From positions 123,501 through 187,500 of the forward strand of contig NZ_SKBR01000001.1 of assembly GCF_013450295.1 (NCBI RefSeq): a DNA stretch of 64,000 bases. The letters run 5' to 3'. Source of the stretch: Streptomyces sp. AJS327. GTDB lineage: Bacteria; Actinomycetota; Actinomycetes; Streptomycetales; Streptomycetaceae. Positions 27,465 to 36,460 of the stretch are shown here, in pieces. Positions within the stretch are counted from its first letter, which is position 1; every line of letters begins with the position of its first letter. The notes beneath the pieces are model-generated. The model made no database searches. It was not told the origin of the DNA and saw only the letters and a list, made by a program, of their open reading frames with translations. A program made the translations under genes and the position numbers.

Positions 27465-27857
27465 ATGGCCGTTGCCACGATGGGCGTTGTCGTACTGGAC
27501 TGCCCCGATCCGAGGCGGCTCGCCCGGTTCTACGCGGACCTGCTCGGCTGGTCGGTGGCGCCCGCCGGAGAGGGGCAGTCCGCGGAGGACTGGGTGGAGG
27601 TGGAGGGGCCGCACGGACGGCGGTTGGCCTTCCAGCGGGCACCCGGGCTGGTCCCGCCGGAGTGGCCCAGCGAGGAGCACTCGCAACAGTTCCACCTGGA
27701 CCTCTACGCCCCGGCCGCCCGGATGGACGAGGCCGAGCGGGAGGCGCTGGACCTCGGCGCCCGGCTGATCCAGGGGGACGACGGAGGCGCGCGGGACTTC
27801 CGCGTCTACCTCGACCCGGCGGGGCACCCCTTCTGTCTCTGCGTACAGCACGACTGA
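27465..27857 (+). CDS. VOC-superfamily protein, glyoxalase-like
   Basis: 130 aa cytoplasmic protein with the vicinal-oxygen-chelate fold. It starts at the ATG at 27465 behind GGAAGGAAG; a GTG at 27447 is less likely because it overlaps that site. The first module contains VVLDCPDPRRLARFYADLLGW, the strand-helix typical of these proteins. The second contains HLDLYAP, LGARLI and the closing signature DPAGHPFCLCV. The substrate is unknown, and no resistance or metabolic partner is adjacent. It ends with a very strong hairpin. Confidence 0.85.
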   Translation: MAVATMGVVVLDCPDPRRLARFYADLLGWSVAPAGEGQSAEDWVEVEGPHGRRLAFQRAPGLVPPEWPSEEHSQQFHLDLYAPAARMDEAEREALDLGARLIQGDDGGARDFRVYLDPAGHPFCLCVQHD

Positions 27858-27875
27858 ACGCGCGGAAAGCGCCGC

Positions 27876-27917
27876 GGGGGCCGGTCCGTCCGGAGCACTC
27901 CGGACGGACCGGCCCCC
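27876..27917. terminator. Perfect 19-bp terminator hairpin
   Basis: The arms 27876-27894 and 27899-27917 are perfect complements (GGGGGCCGGT inward to TCCGGA) around GCAC. It lies between convergent genes, so it can stop transcription from both sides. Confidence 0.88.
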
Positions 27918-27986
27918 GACGGTGGGTGGGCCGAGCGTGGCGCCGCACGGCCGGTGGGCCGGGGTGGCTCAGCGGTCGCGGGACGC

Positions 27987-29255
27987 TCAGCGATCCGAGG
28001 TGACGGTCACCTTCTCGCCGTTGTTCAGCTGGTCGACCAGCTGCTTGACCTTGGGCTTGTCCCACTGGAGGGAGCCCTGCGGCCCTCCCTGCGCGCTGAG
28101 CGGCATGTTCATGGACTTGCCGTCCCCGCCGGACACGCCCTTCATCGCCCAGAACATCGAGGCGACGTTCCACAGGCTCATGTCCTTGTCCACGATCAGG
28201 GTGTCCAGCCCGGCGCCCATCGTCGGGTAGAGCCGGAACGGGTTGAGCACCGTGGTCGGCGTGGCCACCTGGTTGGCCAGTGCGGAGAGGAACTTCTGCT
28301 GGTTCTTGGTGCGGTCGAGGTCGCTGCCGGGCAGCGCGTACCGGGTGCGGACGAAGGAGAGCGCCTGCTTGCCGTCCAGGGTCTGGGTGCCCTTCTTGAA
28401 GTCGGCGCCCGACTTCTCGTCCTTGATGTCCCGGGGGATGTTCATCTCGACCCCGCCGACCGCGTCGACGATCTTGGCGAAGCCGCCGAAGCCGATCTCC
28501 GCGTAGTGGTCGATCCGCAGGCCGGTGTTGTGCTCGACCGTCCGCACCAGCAGCGGGGCCCCGTCCTGGGCGTAGGTCGCGTTGATCTTGGTGTGCTTGC
28601 CCTGGGCCGGGTACTTCTCGCCCGACTCGGAGCCGGTGAAGGCGGGGATCTCGACCCAGGAGTCGCGGGGCAGCGAGATCATCGTGTTCCCGTTGTCGCC
28701 CACGTGCAGGATCATGATCGAGTCGGTGCGGGCGCCCTCCTTGGGTCCGCCCGCGTTCAGCTCCTGCTTCTCCTCCTTGGTCATGCCCTCCCGGCTGTCG
28801 GAGCCGACGATCAGGTAGTTGGTGCCGTCCCCGCTCTCCGGGCGGTCCTGCACGATGCTGAGGTCAACCTCGTTACGGAGCTTCGAATCGGCCCACAGGT
28901 AGGTGCCGACCGACCACACCAGCATGACGACCACCAGGGTGAGCAGACCCCACTTGATCCGCCGCCCCCAGTTCGGCCGTGGTCTCGGCTCGTCGTGGGG
29001 TCCGGGAGGGCCGGGGGGCCCGCCGTGCGGATCCGCCGCGCCCCTGCCGTAGACCTGCCCCGGGCTGTAGCCCGAGTCCGGCGAGGGGTTGCCGTACCCG
29101 GCCCCCTGTCCCCGTACGTCGCCCCTGGACTGCGGGGGGATTCCCGGGCGCTGTGTGTGCGGCATGGCCCGGGTGGGGTCGGGCTCGGGCGCTCCACTGC
29201 CCCGCCCGTGACGATCCCCGGAGCTGTTGGTCCAACCGTCCGGCCACTGATTCAT
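27987..29255 (-). CDS. LytR-CpsA-Psr (LCP) family protein, paralogue 1 (no cysteines, no LytR_C)
   Basis: Membrane-anchored phosphotransferase expected to move polyprenyl-phosphate-linked glycopolymers onto peptidoglycan on the outer face of the membrane. 422 aa from the ATG at 29255. The first 110 residues or so are a cytoplasmic Pro/Gly-rich region, followed by one helix (WGLLTLVVVMLVWSVGTYLW). The LCP domain has NYLIVGSDSREGM, ISLPRDSWVEIP, KINATYAQDG, LVRTVEHNTGLRIDHYAEI and FVRTRYALPGSDLDRTKNQQ; the conserved Arg and Asp residues bind the pyrophosphate. There is no C-terminal LytR_C domain and no cysteine, unlike the other four paralogues in this region. An 8-bp inverted repeat abuts its start codon. 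It is divergent from the thioesterase gene. Confidence 0.93.
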   Translation of the reverse strand: MNQWPDGWTNSSGDRHGRGSGAPEPDPTRAMPHTQRPGIPPQSRGDVRGQGAGYGNPSPDSGYSPGQVYGRGAADPHGGPPGPPGPHDEPRPRPNWGRRIKWGLLTLVVVMLVWSVGTYLWADSKLRNEVDLSIVQDRPESGDGTNYLIVGSDSREGMTKEEKQELNAGGPKEGARTDSIMILHVGDNGNTMISLPRDSWVEIPAFTGSESGEKYPAQGKHTKINATYAQDGAPLLVRTVEHNTGLRIDHYAEIGFGGFAKIVDAVGGVEMNIPRDIKDEKSGADFKKGTQTLDGKQALSFVRTRYALPGSDLDRTKNQQKFLSALANQVATPTTVLNPFRLYPTMGAGLDTLIVDKDMSLWNVASMFWAMKGVSGGDGKSMNMPLSAQGGPQGSLQWDKPKVKQLVDQLNNGEKVTVTSDR

Positions 29256-29274
29256 GGGGGGCAGTGTGCCCCCC
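29256..29274 (-). promoter_or_regulatory. Hairpin directly before the LCP 1 start codon
   Basis: GGGGGGCA (29256-29263) and TGCCCCCC (29267-29274) are perfect inverted copies with a 3-nt centre, immediately upstream of the ATG on the minus-strand message. The only purine-rich ribosome site lies within the hairpin, so folding could limit translation. Confidence 0.5.
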
Positions 29275-29383
29275 GGATACCGGCTCGTTACAGGGCGGGT
29301 CCCCTCTCGTGGGGAGGCTGTAGCAGATCTGATGCAAAGTGGCTCGGCGGCGCGTCCGCTATGTCCCCGCATAGGGTGGACAT

Positions 29384-29950
29384 ATGAACGACCAGGCAGC
29401 AGCGGCCGAGAACGCTCCCCCCGGCAAGCCGACCTCCGCCTCGCGCACGACCCTGTCGCACATCATGACGGGCAACGACACCAACCTGCTCGGGACCGTG
29501 CACGGCGGCGTGATCATGAAGCTGGTGGACGACGCCGCGGGCGCGGTCGCGGGCCGTCACTCGGGCGGACCCGCCGTCACCGCCTCCATGGACGAGATGG
29601 TCTTCCTGGAGCCGGTGCGGGTGGGCGACCTCGTCCACGTACGGGCCCAGGTGAACTGGACGGGCCGCTCGTCGATGGAGGTGGGGGTGCGGGTGCTGGC
29701 CGAGCGCTGGAACGAGTCGGCCCCCGCCACCCGCGTCGGCTCGGCCTACCTGGTCTTCGCCGCGGTGGACGAGGCGGGCCGCCCCCGCCCGGTGCCGCCG
29801 GTGCTGCCGGAGTCGGGCCGCGACCAGCGGCGCTGGCAGGAGGCGCAGATCCGGCGCAGCCACCGGCTGGCCCGGCGCCGGGCCATCAAGGAGCTGCGGC
29901 AACTGCGCGCCAGCGAGGCCGAGGACGCCGAGGAGCGGCTCCCGGGCTGA
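29384..29950 (+). CDS. Acyl-CoA thioesterase, hotdog fold (YciA/BACH type)
   Basis: Hydrolyses acyl-CoA to free acid and CoA in the cytoplasm. 188 aa from the ATG at 29384. The hotdog signature is NDTNLLGTVHGGVIMKLVDD (31-50), which includes Asn34 and the catalytic acid Asp50. TASMDEMVFLEPVRVGD and VQVNWTGRSSMEVGVRV-type strands follow, and the basic C-terminal tail (RRSHRLARRRAIKELRQLR) is typical of actinobacterial members. The AGGGTGGA before the start serves as ribosome site. It sits between two LCP genes on the opposite strand; any functional link to cell-wall assembly is unproven. Confidence 0.9.
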   Translation: MNDQAAAAENAPPGKPTSASRTTLSHIMTGNDTNLLGTVHGGVIMKLVDDAAGAVAGRHSGGPAVTASMDEMVFLEPVRVGDLVHVRAQVNWTGRSSMEVGVRVLAERWNESAPATRVGSAYLVFAAVDEAGRPRPVPPVLPESGRDQRRWQEAQIRRSHRLARRRAIKELRQLRASEAEDAEERLPG

Positions 29951-30012
29951 GCGGGCGGCCCGCCCCGACGCCCCCTCCGCCCGTTCGCTCCCGTTCCCGT
30001 CCGTGTTCCGGG

Positions 30013-31515
30013 TCAGGCGCCGGGGGACTTCTTCCCGCCGCAGTTCACCTCGTCGCCCCGCACCGAGCGCAGTTCGCTGGCGTTCGACACCGGGTCCGCC
30101 GCGCGCACCGGGCGGACGGTGTGGTGCCGCGCGCCCGCCGTGACCGTCAACACCGGCCCGCGGCCGGGGCTTTCGCGCAGGCGCGCGCCGGGCAGCGCGG
30201 CGGCGAGGGAACGGGCCGAACGGTCCCAGCGCGGGTCGTACTCGATGGTGGTCCGCTCCACGTCGTCCCGCCGCGCGTTGGCGGGGACGCCGGTGGTGCG
30301 GAAGCCGGTGGCGCGCAGCCGGTCGTCGATCCGACGGCCGAGGCCGGGCCGGTCCGTCCCGTTCCGCACCTCCACCCGGATCTCGCTCGGTGCCACCTCG
30401 ACCGGCGACGGGCGCGGGCCGCGCCGCGCGCCCGGCTTCCCCCTGGGCACCGCCGCCTGGGCCAGCGGTCGGTCCTCGCGGAGCGCGGTGAAGAGCCGCG
30501 CCGCCTTCCGCTCGTCCCAGCGGACGGTCGAACCCAGCCCCGGCGCACGGTAGTCGGTGTCCCGCAGCGGGACGGTGGAGAACTCCGAGGAGCGCGGGGA
30601 GAAGCCGCGCAGCCCCCGGCCGAGCGCCATCATCTCGTCGGCGCCGAAGCCGTGGTCGGCGCGGAGCGACTCCAGGACGCTGGAGGCCACCCGCCGGAAC
30701 TCCACCGGGTTCATCAGCACCCCGCTGTCGGTCGCCTTGGCGACGAGCGAGGCCATGAACCGCTGCTGGCGCTGGACCCGCCCGAGGTCCGAACCGCCGT
30801 CCAGATGGCGGGCGCGCACGTACTGGAGGGCCTGGCCGCCGTTCAGCCGGGAGGTGCCGGCCGGCAGGTCCAGCCCGGAGTAGCGGTCGCGGAGCGGCCG
30901 GGGGGTGCAGATCTCCACGCCGCCGAGCGCGTCGACGGTGCTCATGAAGCTGGAGAAGTCGACCTCCAGGTAGTGGTCGACGTGCACCCTGGTCAGCCGC
31001 TCGACGGTGCGGACGGTCAGCTTCGGCCCGCCGGCGGCGTAGGCGGCGTTGAGCTTGCCGGGGCGTTCGGGCCGCCGCTCGCCGGTCTTCCGGTCGGTGT
31101 GCGCGGGCAGCCGGACGTACGAGTCGCGGGGGAGGCTGACCACGCTGGCCCGCCCGCCGTCCGCCGCGAGGTGCACGAGCATCAGGGTGTCCGTGCAGTC
31201 GCAGGGGGCCCCGCCGAGCCGGTAGGCGTGGCGCTGGTCCGCGGAGATCCGGTCACGGCCGTCCACCCCGACGACCAGCAGGTTCGTCCCGTCGGTGCTC
31301 TGGGGCCGGTCGCCGAGGCCGTGGAAGGGGTCGATCCGGTCCACTCCGGAGTCCAGCCCGCTGACCAGCGCGTGGCCAACCCCGCTCGCCGCGAGGACGA
31401 GCGCGGAGACGGCGGTGGCGCAGCGCAACCCCCAGCGGGCGCGGCGGGAAGCGGCGTGGCGGGAGGCGGCACGGGGGGCGGCTGACGGGCGCTGGCCCGG
31501 GGTGTGACGGGGCAA
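30013..31515 (-). CDS. LCP family protein with LytR_C domain, paralogue 2
   Basis: 500 aa from a TTG start at 31515 (GAAGG upstream). A short basic N-terminus and one helix (about 31-50) anchor an extracytoplasmic LCP domain: NLLVVGVDGRDR, VVSLPRDSYVRLP, KLNAAYAAGG, LTVRTVERLTRVHVDHYLEV and YVRARHLDGGSDLGRVQRQQ. The C-terminal LytR_C domain begins near residue 370 with IRVEVRNGTDRPGLGRRIDDRL. It has four extracytoplasmic cysteines, two in APCDCTD, one in VEICTP and one 9 residues from the end (EVNCGG). Its expected role is polymer ligation to peptidoglycan. It is divergent from the GT2 glycosyltransferase gene, with about 220 bp between them. Confidence 0.93.
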   Translation of the reverse strand: MPRHTPGQRPSAAPRAASRHAASRRARWGLRCATAVSALVLAASGVGHALVSGLDSGVDRIDPFHGLGDRPQSTDGTNLLVVGVDGRDRISADQRHAYRLGGAPCDCTDTLMLVHLAADGGRASVVSLPRDSYVRLPAHTDRKTGERRPERPGKLNAAYAAGGPKLTVRTVERLTRVHVDHYLEVDFSSFMSTVDALGGVEICTPRPLRDRYSGLDLPAGTSRLNGGQALQYVRARHLDGGSDLGRVQRQQRFMASLVAKATDSGVLMNPVEFRRVASSVLESLRADHGFGADEMMALGRGLRGFSPRSSEFSTVPLRDTDYRAPGLGSTVRWDERKAARLFTALREDRPLAQAAVPRGKPGARRGPRPSPVEVAPSEIRVEVRNGTDRPGLGRRIDDRLRATGFRTTGVPANARRDDVERTTIEYDPRWDRSARSLAAALPGARLRESPGRGPVLTVTAGARHHTVRPVRAADPVSNASELRSVRGDEVNCGGKKSPGA

Positions 31516-31734
31516 GAGGCGACCTTCGCGACGACGGGTACGGCTGGACGAACGGCGAGGGCGGGGCGCGGGACACGGCCGGGCCCGGCTGCTCTCCGGG
31601 AGGGTCGGCCGACGGCCCGGGAACGGTCACCGTAGGTCGATACGATCTGCGGCCCGCGGCTCCACACTGCCCGCGCGCGTCGCGGCACCCGGCTGGCGTG
31701 CCGGGGGTTCGCCCGATCGCGGTAACGTGAGCCC

Positions 31735-32784
31735 GTGACTGATAGCTCCGCCTCCCAGACCCCGCCCGGAGCGCGCTCGCCCGCCGTCTCCGTGATCATG
31801 CCCGTGCTGAACGAGGAGCGGCATCTGCGCAGCTCCGTCCGGCACATCCTGGAACAGGAGTACGCCGGTGAGCTGGAGGTGGTGATCGCCCTCGGCCCGT
31901 CAACCGACCGTACGGACGAGATCGCCGCCGAGCTGTCCGCCGCCGACTCCCGGGTGCGGACCGTGGCCAATCCGAGCGGGCGCACGCCCGCCGGGCTCAA
32001 CGCGGCGATCCACGCCTCCCGGCATCCGGTCGTGGTCCGGGTGGACGGCCACGGCATGCTCTCCGCCGACTACATCGCCACCGCCGTGCGCCTGCTCGAC
32101 GAGACCGGCGCCGCCAACGTGGGCGGCGTCATGCACGCGGAGGGCGAGAACGACTGGGAGCACGCCGTCGCGGCGGCGATGACCGCGCGCATCGGGGTGG
32201 GCAACGCCGCCTTCCACACCGGAGGCGCCGCGGGTCCGGCCGAGACGGTCTACCTGGGGGTCTTCCGGCGTTCCGTGCTGGAGGAACAGGGCGGCTACAA
32301 CGAGGAGTTCATCCGCGCGCAGGACTGGGAGCTGAACTTCCGGATCCGGCGGGCGGGTGGGCTCGTCTGGTTCTCCCCCGAGCTGCGGGTCTCCTACCGG
32401 CCCCGGCCCTCGGTGCGGGAGCTGGCCAAGCAGTACCGGAACTACGGGCGCTGGCGGCACGTCGTCGCGCGGTACCACTCCGGCTCGATCAACCTGCGCT
32501 ACCTGGCGCCCCCGGCGGCGGTCTGCGCGATCGCGGCGGGCGTGGTCGCCGGGGCGCTGCTGACGCCCTGGGCGTTCGTGATCCCCGGGGGGTACCTGGC
32601 CGCCGTCACCCTGGGCTCGCTGCCCGCGGGGAGCGGGCTGCCGGTGGGGGCGCGCGTCCGGATCCCGGTGGCGCTCACCACCATGCACATGTCCTGGGGC
32701 TGGGGCTTCCTGACCAGCCCGCGGAAGTTGGCCCGCCGGGTCATCGCGAGCCGCCGGGAGCCGGTGGCCGTACCGGAGGGCTGA
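31735..32784 (+). CDS. Family 2 glycosyltransferase with C-terminal membrane segment
   Basis: GT-A fold sugar transferase, 349 aa from the GTG at 31735. VSVIMPVLNEERHLRSSV (18-35) is the nucleotide-sugar-binding N-terminus, VIALGPSTDRTDEIAAEL the second strand-helix, and VVRVDGHGMLSADYI supplies the acidic metal ligand. GGYNEEFIRAQDWELNFRIRRAGG is the acceptor/catalytic-base region, with QDWE in place of the common EDxD. One or two hydrophobic segments near residues 255-290 suggest membrane attachment. It resembles succinoglycan-biosynthesis-type transferases. Flanked by LCP genes, it probably makes a surface glycan on a polyprenyl carrier. Confidence 0.9.
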   Translation: MTDSSASQTPPGARSPAVSVIMPVLNEERHLRSSVRHILEQEYAGELEVVIALGPSTDRTDEIAAELSAADSRVRTVANPSGRTPAGLNAAIHASRHPVVVRVDGHGMLSADYIATAVRLLDETGAANVGGVMHAEGENDWEHAVAAAMTARIGVGNAAFHTGGAAGPAETVYLGVFRRSVLEEQGGYNEEFIRAQDWELNFRIRRAGGLVWFSPELRVSYRPRPSVRELAKQYRNYGRWRHVVARYHSGSINLRYLAPPAAVCAIAAGVVAGALLTPWAFVIPGGYLAAVTLGSLPAGSGLPVGARVRIPVALTTMHMSWGWGFLTSPRKLARRVIASRREPVAVPEG

Positions 32785-32843
32785 CCGCTCCGGCGCGGCT
32801 GACCGAGGCTGAGGGCCACCCGGCAGACCGGGCCCCGGACCCG

Positions 32844-32879
32844 CCGTGGGCCGCGCACCGTCCGGTGCGCGGCCCACGG
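32844..32879. terminator. Bidirectional terminator between the GT2 and LCP 3 genes
   Basis: CCGTGGGCCGCGCACC (32844-32859) and GGTGCGCGGCCCACGG (32864-32879) pair perfectly around GTCC, between convergent genes. Confidence 0.88.
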
Positions 32880-32896
32880 GCGTGTGGGGGTGCGGG

Positions 32897-34588
32897 TCAC
32901 CAGGTGTGGGCCGGGTTCACCTTCATGCACGCCTTCTTGTCGTCGCCGTTCAGCGCCTCGGCGCTGTCGGGCGCCTTCTGCTCGTCGTCCCCGGGCTTCT
33001 TCGCGCCGTCGCCCGTGCCGCCCTCCGGCTTCGGGTAGGCGGTGCCGTCGCGCCAGTCGGCGCCGATCACCAGGGTCACCTCCTGCGCCCCGGCGGAGTG
33101 CTTCACCAGCCGCTCGGGCAGGCCGAGTTCCTTGGCTACCAGGAGCGCGTCGGCGCGCTGCTCGTCCTTCGGGTAGGTGATGGTGGTGTCCGCCTGGGAC
33201 TGCGGGGACTGGTCGGCCGTGGCCTGCGCGAAGCCCCGCGCGGTGAGGTGGCCGGCGAGGACCCCGGCCCGGCCGGAAACCGGCGGCTGGAGGGCGGTGC
33301 CGGTGCCGTTCATCACCCGGATCGGGATCTCGTTCTTGGGCGAGGCCGGGGCCTCCGAGGGGGAGTCGCCGCCCGGCTTCGGCTTCGTCTTGTCCTTGCC
33401 GTCCAGCGAGACGTCGTTGCGGACGAGGGAGAAGACCTTCTCGGCGTCGTCCGGCTTGGGCAGGACGTAGCCGCCGGGGCCGTACTCCCACGGCATCGTG
33501 GCCATGGTGATCCGCTTGGTCGGCACCCGCTTCAGGTCGTTGCCCAGGTCGTAGAGCTTCTTGATGGTGTCCAGGCCGTTGTCCACGGTCAGCGCCTCGG
33601 TGGCGGCCTCGGCCAGTCCGCGCATCTTGCCCGGGTCGCTGAGCTTGGTACCGGACTTGAGCTGCCGCACCATCGCGTTCATGTACATGTGCTGGGCCTT
33701 GGCGCGCCCTATGTCGGTGCCGTCGCCGAAGCCGTGCCGGGTGCGCAGCCAGTGGAGGGCCTGTTCGCCCTTGACGACCGAACGGCCCTTCCTCAACTTC
33801 AGCTTGGACTTCGAGTCCCACACGTTGTCCGTGACACAGACCGGTACGCCGCCGACCGCGTCGGCCATGGAGACCACCCCGGCGAAGTCGATCATCATGA
33901 AGTGGTCGATCGGGATGCCGGTCAGCTCCTCCCAGGTGGCGACGGTGCAGCCGGGACCGCCGTTCTGGAGGCTCGTGTTGATCTTGCCGACGGACTTCGG
34001 GTAGACCTCGCCGTCGTCCGGGTCGGTGCACTTGGGGATCGTCGCCTTGGTGTCCCGGGGGACGGAGATCACCGACATGTTGCTGCGGTCGGCGGAGACG
34101 TGGAGCAGCATCTGCACGTCGGCGAGCGGGGGGCGCTCGGCGTCCGCCTTGGAGCCGCCGAGGTCCACGTTCTTCTGGGAGTTCCGCGAGTCGGAGCCGA
34201 GCAGGAGGATGTTCAGCGGGGTCTGGCCGTCCGCGTTCGGATCGCTCCGGTCGAGCTGCTTGTCCCCGAGGTTGAGCGCCTCCTTGGTGAGGTTCCCGTT
34301 CAGGTGCTGGTAGTAGAGCCAGCCCCCGCCCGCGGTGCCGAGTATCAGCAGGGCGAGCGTCACGGTGGCCCAGCGCAGGACGCGCCGTTTGCGCTTCGGC
34401 CGCGGCGCGTTGTCGGCCGCGTCCTCGAAGCCGTCGTCGTAGCCGTCCTCGTAGCCCTCGTCGTAGGGCCTGCCGTCCGCCGGGCCGGAGCCGCGCTGGC
34501 GCGGTGGCCGGCCCTCGTCCCTCCCCCGATCGGCCGCGCTGGGGGAGCCCTCGCGCTCCCCCCGGCCGGGGTCCTTCTCTCGCCGCAC
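32897..34588 (-). CDS. LCP family protein with LytR_C domain, paralogue 3
   Basis: 563 aa from the GTG at 34588 with GGGAGG upstream. The cytoplasmic N-terminus is charged and has a Tyr/Asp/Glu-rich stretch (YDEGYEDGYDDGFEDA), followed by a basic patch and one helix (VTLALLILGTAGGGWLYY). LCP motifs: NILLLGSDSRNSQ, VISVPRDTKATIP, KINTSLQNGG, ATWEELTGIPIDHFMMIDF and WLRTRHGFGDGTDIGRAKAQ. LytR_C begins at IRVMNGTGTA. The four cysteines lie in PKCTDP, GPGCTVATW, VPVCVTD and KKACMKV near the C-terminus, matching paralogues 4 and 5. The gene follows LCP 4 by 60 bp, so the two are probably co-transcribed. Confidence 0.93.
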   Translation of the reverse strand: MRREKDPGRGEREGSPSAADRGRDEGRPPRQRGSGPADGRPYDEGYEDGYDDGFEDAADNAPRPKRKRRVLRWATVTLALLILGTAGGGWLYYQHLNGNLTKEALNLGDKQLDRSDPNADGQTPLNILLLGSDSRNSQKNVDLGGSKADAERPPLADVQMLLHVSADRSNMSVISVPRDTKATIPKCTDPDDGEVYPKSVGKINTSLQNGGPGCTVATWEELTGIPIDHFMMIDFAGVVSMADAVGGVPVCVTDNVWDSKSKLKLRKGRSVVKGEQALHWLRTRHGFGDGTDIGRAKAQHMYMNAMVRQLKSGTKLSDPGKMRGLAEAATEALTVDNGLDTIKKLYDLGNDLKRVPTKRITMATMPWEYGPGGYVLPKPDDAEKVFSLVRNDVSLDGKDKTKPKPGGDSPSEAPASPKNEIPIRVMNGTGTALQPPVSGRAGVLAGHLTARGFAQATADQSPQSQADTTITYPKDEQRADALLVAKELGLPERLVKHSAGAQEVTLVIGADWRDGTAYPKPEGGTGDGAKKPGDDEQKAPDSAEALNGDDKKACMKVNPAHTW

Positions 34589-34648
34589 GGGACCTCCCCG
34601 TCGTGGTGCGAACCTCCGGCCGTCTGGCGGGACGGCTGGAGGGCTAGG

Positions 34649-36460
34649 TCACTTGGCGCAGACGTTCTCGTCTGCCTTCACCCGCTGCACGCCGTCCGGG
34701 GACCTGTCGGTCGAGTCGATGGCCTTGCCCGGTCCCTGGAAGTCCTTGCCCAGGGTCAGGGTCAGTGCTCCCTGGGTGCCGTCCTCGGCCGTGGCCTTCT
34801 TGACCGCCGAGCCGGGCAGCTTCATCGCGTGCGCCAGCCGTGCCGCCTCCCCCTCCTGTCCGGACGTGTAGCTGATCCGGGTCTTCTCCAGTGGTGTGGG
34901 CGCGTTGCCCCCGTTGGTCGCGGAGCCGATCCCCTTCTCGTTCATCAGCCAGGTCGCCGTCGACTGGGCGGCTCCGGGCGGGCCGCCGCCGTTCCGCACG
35001 GTCGCGGTGACCTCGGAGGCGGGGGCCTTCTTCGCCTTCGGCCCCTTCTTCTGCCGCTCGGTCTCCTTCTTGACCTCGGTCATCGAGGCGTCCCGCCGGA
35101 CCATCGCGAAGAGCGGCTTCGCCTTCGCCTCGTCCAGCACCACCGTCGCCTTGTCGTTCGGGTTATCCAGTACGGGGACGGTGGCGAAGGTGATGTTCTT
35201 CGTGTTGACCCGGCTGATGTCCTTGGCGAGGTCGGTCAGCTTGTCGATGCTGCCGATGTTGCTGTCGACGGTGAGCGCCTTGGTCGCGGCGTCCCCGAGC
35301 CGGTAGAGCTTGCGCGGATTGGTCAGCGTGTCACCGGACTTCATCTTGCGGATCATGGAGCTGAGGAACTGCTGTTGCAGCTCGATCCGGCTCAGGTCGC
35401 TGCCGTAGCCCACCGAGGACCGGGTCCGGACGAAGGCCAGCGCCTGCTCGCCCTCGACGGTGTGCTTGCCCGCCTTCAGCTTGAGGTGCGACTTCGGGTC
35501 GTTGATGTCCTTCGCGGCGCAGACCTCCACCCCGCCGACCGCGCTGGACAGCTCCTTCACCGCGTTGAAGTCGGCCATCATGAAGTGGTTGATCTTGACG
35601 CCGGTGATCTTCTCCACGGTGCGCCAGGTGCAACCCGGGTCCCGGCCGGACTGCCCCAGGCTGGTGTTGAACCGGGTCTGCGCCTCCGGGGGGATCTTCT
35701 TGATCGACCCGTCCTCCTGCTTTGTCGGGCATTCCGGGATATCGGTGATCATGTCCCGGGGAATCGACAGAGCGGTGGCGTTGGTGCGGTCCTTGGAGAC
35801 GTGGAAGAGGAATGTGGTGTCGGCGTGCCCGGCGCTTCCGGTGTCGCCGTAACCGGTGTTGCCCTTGCCCTCGCGGGCGTCGGTGCCGATGACGAGGATG
35901 TTGACGGGGCCGTCCGAGGTGGCGGCGTTGTCTATTCCCACGTCGACTTTGTTGATGTTGTCGTTGAAGTGCTGGTACAGCAGATAGGCGCCGACACTTC
36001 CGCTGGTCACCAGGAAGGCGAGCACGCCGCCGGTCCAGTACACCACCCTGCGCCGCGTCGAGCGTTTCGGCTTCGAACGGCGCCTGCTACCGCGCCCGCC
36101 CGATGACGCGTCGCCGGTCGCCGCCTCCGCTTCCGCTTTCGTGGTACGGCGGAGCTGCTGGGTGTGTTTCTCCGGCTCTCCACTGGGGGAGGCATGCCGT
36201 CGCGGGGAACCGGAACGGCCGTGCGGGCCGGGGGAGTCGGCGGGGCCGGAGCGTCCGGGAGAACCGGAAGGGCCGGACGGACCGGAGGGAGGGGTGACGC
36301 GTCTTCTGGGGCGGGGCTGGGTGGTTCCGGCGCCGCCAGACGAACTCTGGGAGTCGTCGGCGGGGTTCAGGCGCAGTTCGTAACTGCCTGTGTTCGGGTC
36401 GAACACCCACTGATCCGCGGGATCGAAATCGCCCGCGTGCCCACGGCCTTGCGCGTCCAC
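34649..36460 (-). CDS. LCP family protein with LytR_C domain, paralogue 4
   Basis: 603 aa, the largest of the group, from the GTG at 36460 with GGAGG about 12 nt upstream. The N-terminus carries ADQWVFDPNTGSYELRL, a short motif I recall in several Streptomyces membrane proteins, then a long Ser/Pro/Gly/Arg disordered region, a basic cluster and one helix near residue 145. LCP motifs: NILVIGTDAREGK, ALSIPRDMITDIP, RFNTSLGQSG, TVEKITGVKINHFMMADF and FVRTRSSVGYGSDLSRIELQ. LytR_C begins at VTATVRNGGGP. Cysteines: PECPTK, DPGCTWR, VEVCAAK and ENVCAK two residues from the end. It probably forms an operon with LCP 3. The promoter would lie in the repeat-rich gap upstream. Confidence 0.93.
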   Translation of the reverse strand: MDAQGRGHAGDFDPADQWVFDPNTGSYELRLNPADDSQSSSGGAGTTQPRPRRRVTPPSGPSGPSGSPGRSGPADSPGPHGRSGSPRRHASPSGEPEKHTQQLRRTTKAEAEAATGDASSGGRGSRRRSKPKRSTRRRVVYWTGGVLAFLVTSGSVGAYLLYQHFNDNINKVDVGIDNAATSDGPVNILVIGTDAREGKGNTGYGDTGSAGHADTTFLFHVSKDRTNATALSIPRDMITDIPECPTKQEDGSIKKIPPEAQTRFNTSLGQSGRDPGCTWRTVEKITGVKINHFMMADFNAVKELSSAVGGVEVCAAKDINDPKSHLKLKAGKHTVEGEQALAFVRTRSSVGYGSDLSRIELQQQFLSSMIRKMKSGDTLTNPRKLYRLGDAATKALTVDSNIGSIDKLTDLAKDISRVNTKNITFATVPVLDNPNDKATVVLDEAKAKPLFAMVRRDASMTEVKKETERQKKGPKAKKAPASEVTATVRNGGGPPGAAQSTATWLMNEKGIGSATNGGNAPTPLEKTRISYTSGQEGEAARLAHAMKLPGSAVKKATAEDGTQGALTLTLGKDFQGPGKAIDSTDRSPDGVQRVKADENVCAK

